Assembly: GCA_030490835.1 (NCBI GenBank)
Contig: CM059975.1
Location: 10,483,579-10,547,578 of the forward strand
Reading direction: 5' to 3'
Length of the DNA stretch: 64,000 bases
Source of the DNA: Annona cherimola
Lineage: Eukaryota; Streptophyta; Magnoliopsida; Magnoliales; Annonaceae
Shown: positions 62,516 to 64,000 of the stretch, in pieces
Numbering within the stretch: the stretch's first letter is position 1
Layout of the letters: each line of letters begins with the position of its first letter
The notes under the pieces: generated by a model
Seen by the model: the letters and a program-made list of their open reading frames with translations, nothing else
Database searches by the model: none
Told to the model about the DNA's origin: nothing
Program-made: the position numbers and the translations under genes

Positions 62516-64000
62516 CCCCTTATTATTATTATCGTGAACTTATTTTACCTACTGAGTTTGTCTCAACATATTTTATTTATCCTTTTTTTTAAGCATAGGT
62601 TATGGAGGAACCATATTGAGAGGCCAACTGCGTTTAAGAGAAAACTAAATCATGTGTAGTGTTTGGTGTATTGGAGATTTTAACTTAGTGTAACATGTTG
62701 TACTTTTTATTAGTATTATGTACACTATGACATCTGATGTTACAAATTAAGCATCATTCACAACTTTTACTATAAAAGAACATCTTATAAACATATGGAT
62801 TAATTTCAAATACACCCATTAATTTGCCCTTAATTAAAAATATACTCACTTAATTTGAAAATTTTCAGTATATCCTTGCACGTGAGGGAAACTTGAACCA
62901 TGGACGTGCTAGCTAATAACCAACGTTCATGACCAGTAGAATGGGACGCCGCTAGCATGACATGTTTTATTAGAAGATAATGTATTTCAATTTTTTTGAA
63001 TATTACTTTTTTTAGGGGGTCGGAACGGAGGCCAACTCCTCAAAACTTTATTAAAAAAAAAAAATTTGAAATATGCGAACGCAAGTCCAAGCCAACTAAT
63101 GTCTTTTCTATCATGAAATGAAACGTCGTAAATATCTAGTAGAGCTTATAAAAGTCTAAGGCAACCTCAAGGCCAAGAAAAAGTAACATTTGCAAACCAA
63201 TCCGCAACTGAATTAGTTACTTGATTATTTGCTTTGTAAATATGGTGAAATTTGTTATGCTAATTTCTGCCAAGTAAAATTTTGCACACATTCAACCATT
63301 TTTCTTTTCTTTCAACTGTGCATGTGAATACCATTATTTTCATTAGCCAGGTTGTGTACTGCAAGCAGACTCTTATTCCGCAACATTACGAAGATCTTAT
63401 ATATGGTTGGCTGTTGTACGAGAAGTACAAGAAGTGTTTCCGTTGTGGATAGCCAGCCATGGCAGAGCGCTACTTATGCTACTATAGCGTACAATTACCA
63501 ATGTTACTTAACACAAATAATGTGTTGTCATATTCCATTCAATTTGCTATTACAGCTATTGACAAAGCTATTAATTTTCTTTTATTCCTTAACCTGCTTC
63601 TGTTCATTTTTTTGATATCTATATATATCAGTGATCTTAATTTGAATTATATTAAGTTCTGAAACATTCTTATAATTTTTTTTAAAAAAAAAAAGATAAT
63701 AAGCTCTTATTTATTAAACTCCCACCAAAAACGCCGAGAGTCGAACGTATGCCCACACTGAAACCTGGTGCGTTAATAGGAGGGTGGACCCGTTGCTTCT
63801 GTTCATTTTTAGATCCCACATACATACATATTTCTATTTCTGCTTTCTGTGACTCAGGCCAACATCTAATGAAGAAATTAATTGAATAAAACTCATAATA
63901 CACACACACATATATATAATTTGCATGTACGTACGTACGTACGTATCTTTCAGCACATTTGAAGTGGAGCACCATTCCATCCCTCCAAACACGCGAGCAG
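62516..64000. other. Gene-free DNA at the right edge
   Basis: Short frames here, including those near 63352-63662, match no family I recognise. There is an A-rich stretch near 63050 and a fragment of the GACCATAATTG-type repeat near 62800. A gene starting beyond the window cannot be excluded. Confidence 0.4.
63899..63945 (+). repeat. (CA)n, (TA)n and (GTAC)n microsatellites
   Basis: A run of CA and TA dinucleotides is followed by about five GTAC units near the right edge of the window. Confidence 0.85.

Noticed and set aside
63352..63662. Two overlapping frames near the right edge
   Set aside because: No recognisable domain, no splice-consistent extension, and composition like the surrounding non-coding DNA.

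Overview
This is nuclear DNA from a flowering plant. The window is AT-rich, the genes have many GT-AG introns, and the protein families are plant-specific: malectin-LRR receptor kinases, a plastid CcdA and a coiled-coil NBS-LRR. The intergenic DNA and long introns are packed with short DNA transposons. The RPS2/RPS5-type NBS-LRR and the long introns argue against a grass, but I cannot name the species. Every convincing gene is on the + strand.

Layout. 1-6838 is transposon-rich DNA with no gene. 6839-20556 holds RLK1, a 24-exon LRR-malectin receptor-like kinase of the LRR-VIII-2 (At1g56140-like) group; my splice model gives 1047 residues. 20557-24580 is intergenic with Tourist-like MITEs. 24581-29425 holds a chloroplast CcdA-like cytochrome c biogenesis gene, clear from its third exon onward but with an unresolved 5' end. 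30792-33776 is an intact single-exon CC-NBS-LRR gene of 994 residues. 33777-42443 is intergenic and full of MITEs. 42444-60230 holds RLK2, a second 24-exon LRR-malectin kinase (1042 residues in my model) with the same exon order and intron phases as RLK1. 60231-64000 is again repeat DNA.

Function. RLK1 and RLK2 are a head-to-tail duplicate pair of probable cell-surface receptors. The NBS-LRR between them is a probable intracellular immune receptor. CcdA is a housekeeping thylakoid redox transporter with no obvious link to its neighbours. RLK2's introns have grown through recent insertions: a Ty3/gypsy-type LTR element with two 513-bp LTRs identical by eye, and a hAT-type element with perfect 8-bp target duplications.

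I did not find a convincing undescribed system. The most useful observations are a non-canonical AAG 3' splice site shared by both kinases, a hAT insertion whose empty site survives in a neighbouring tandem copy, and a family of almost fully self-complementary foldback elements.
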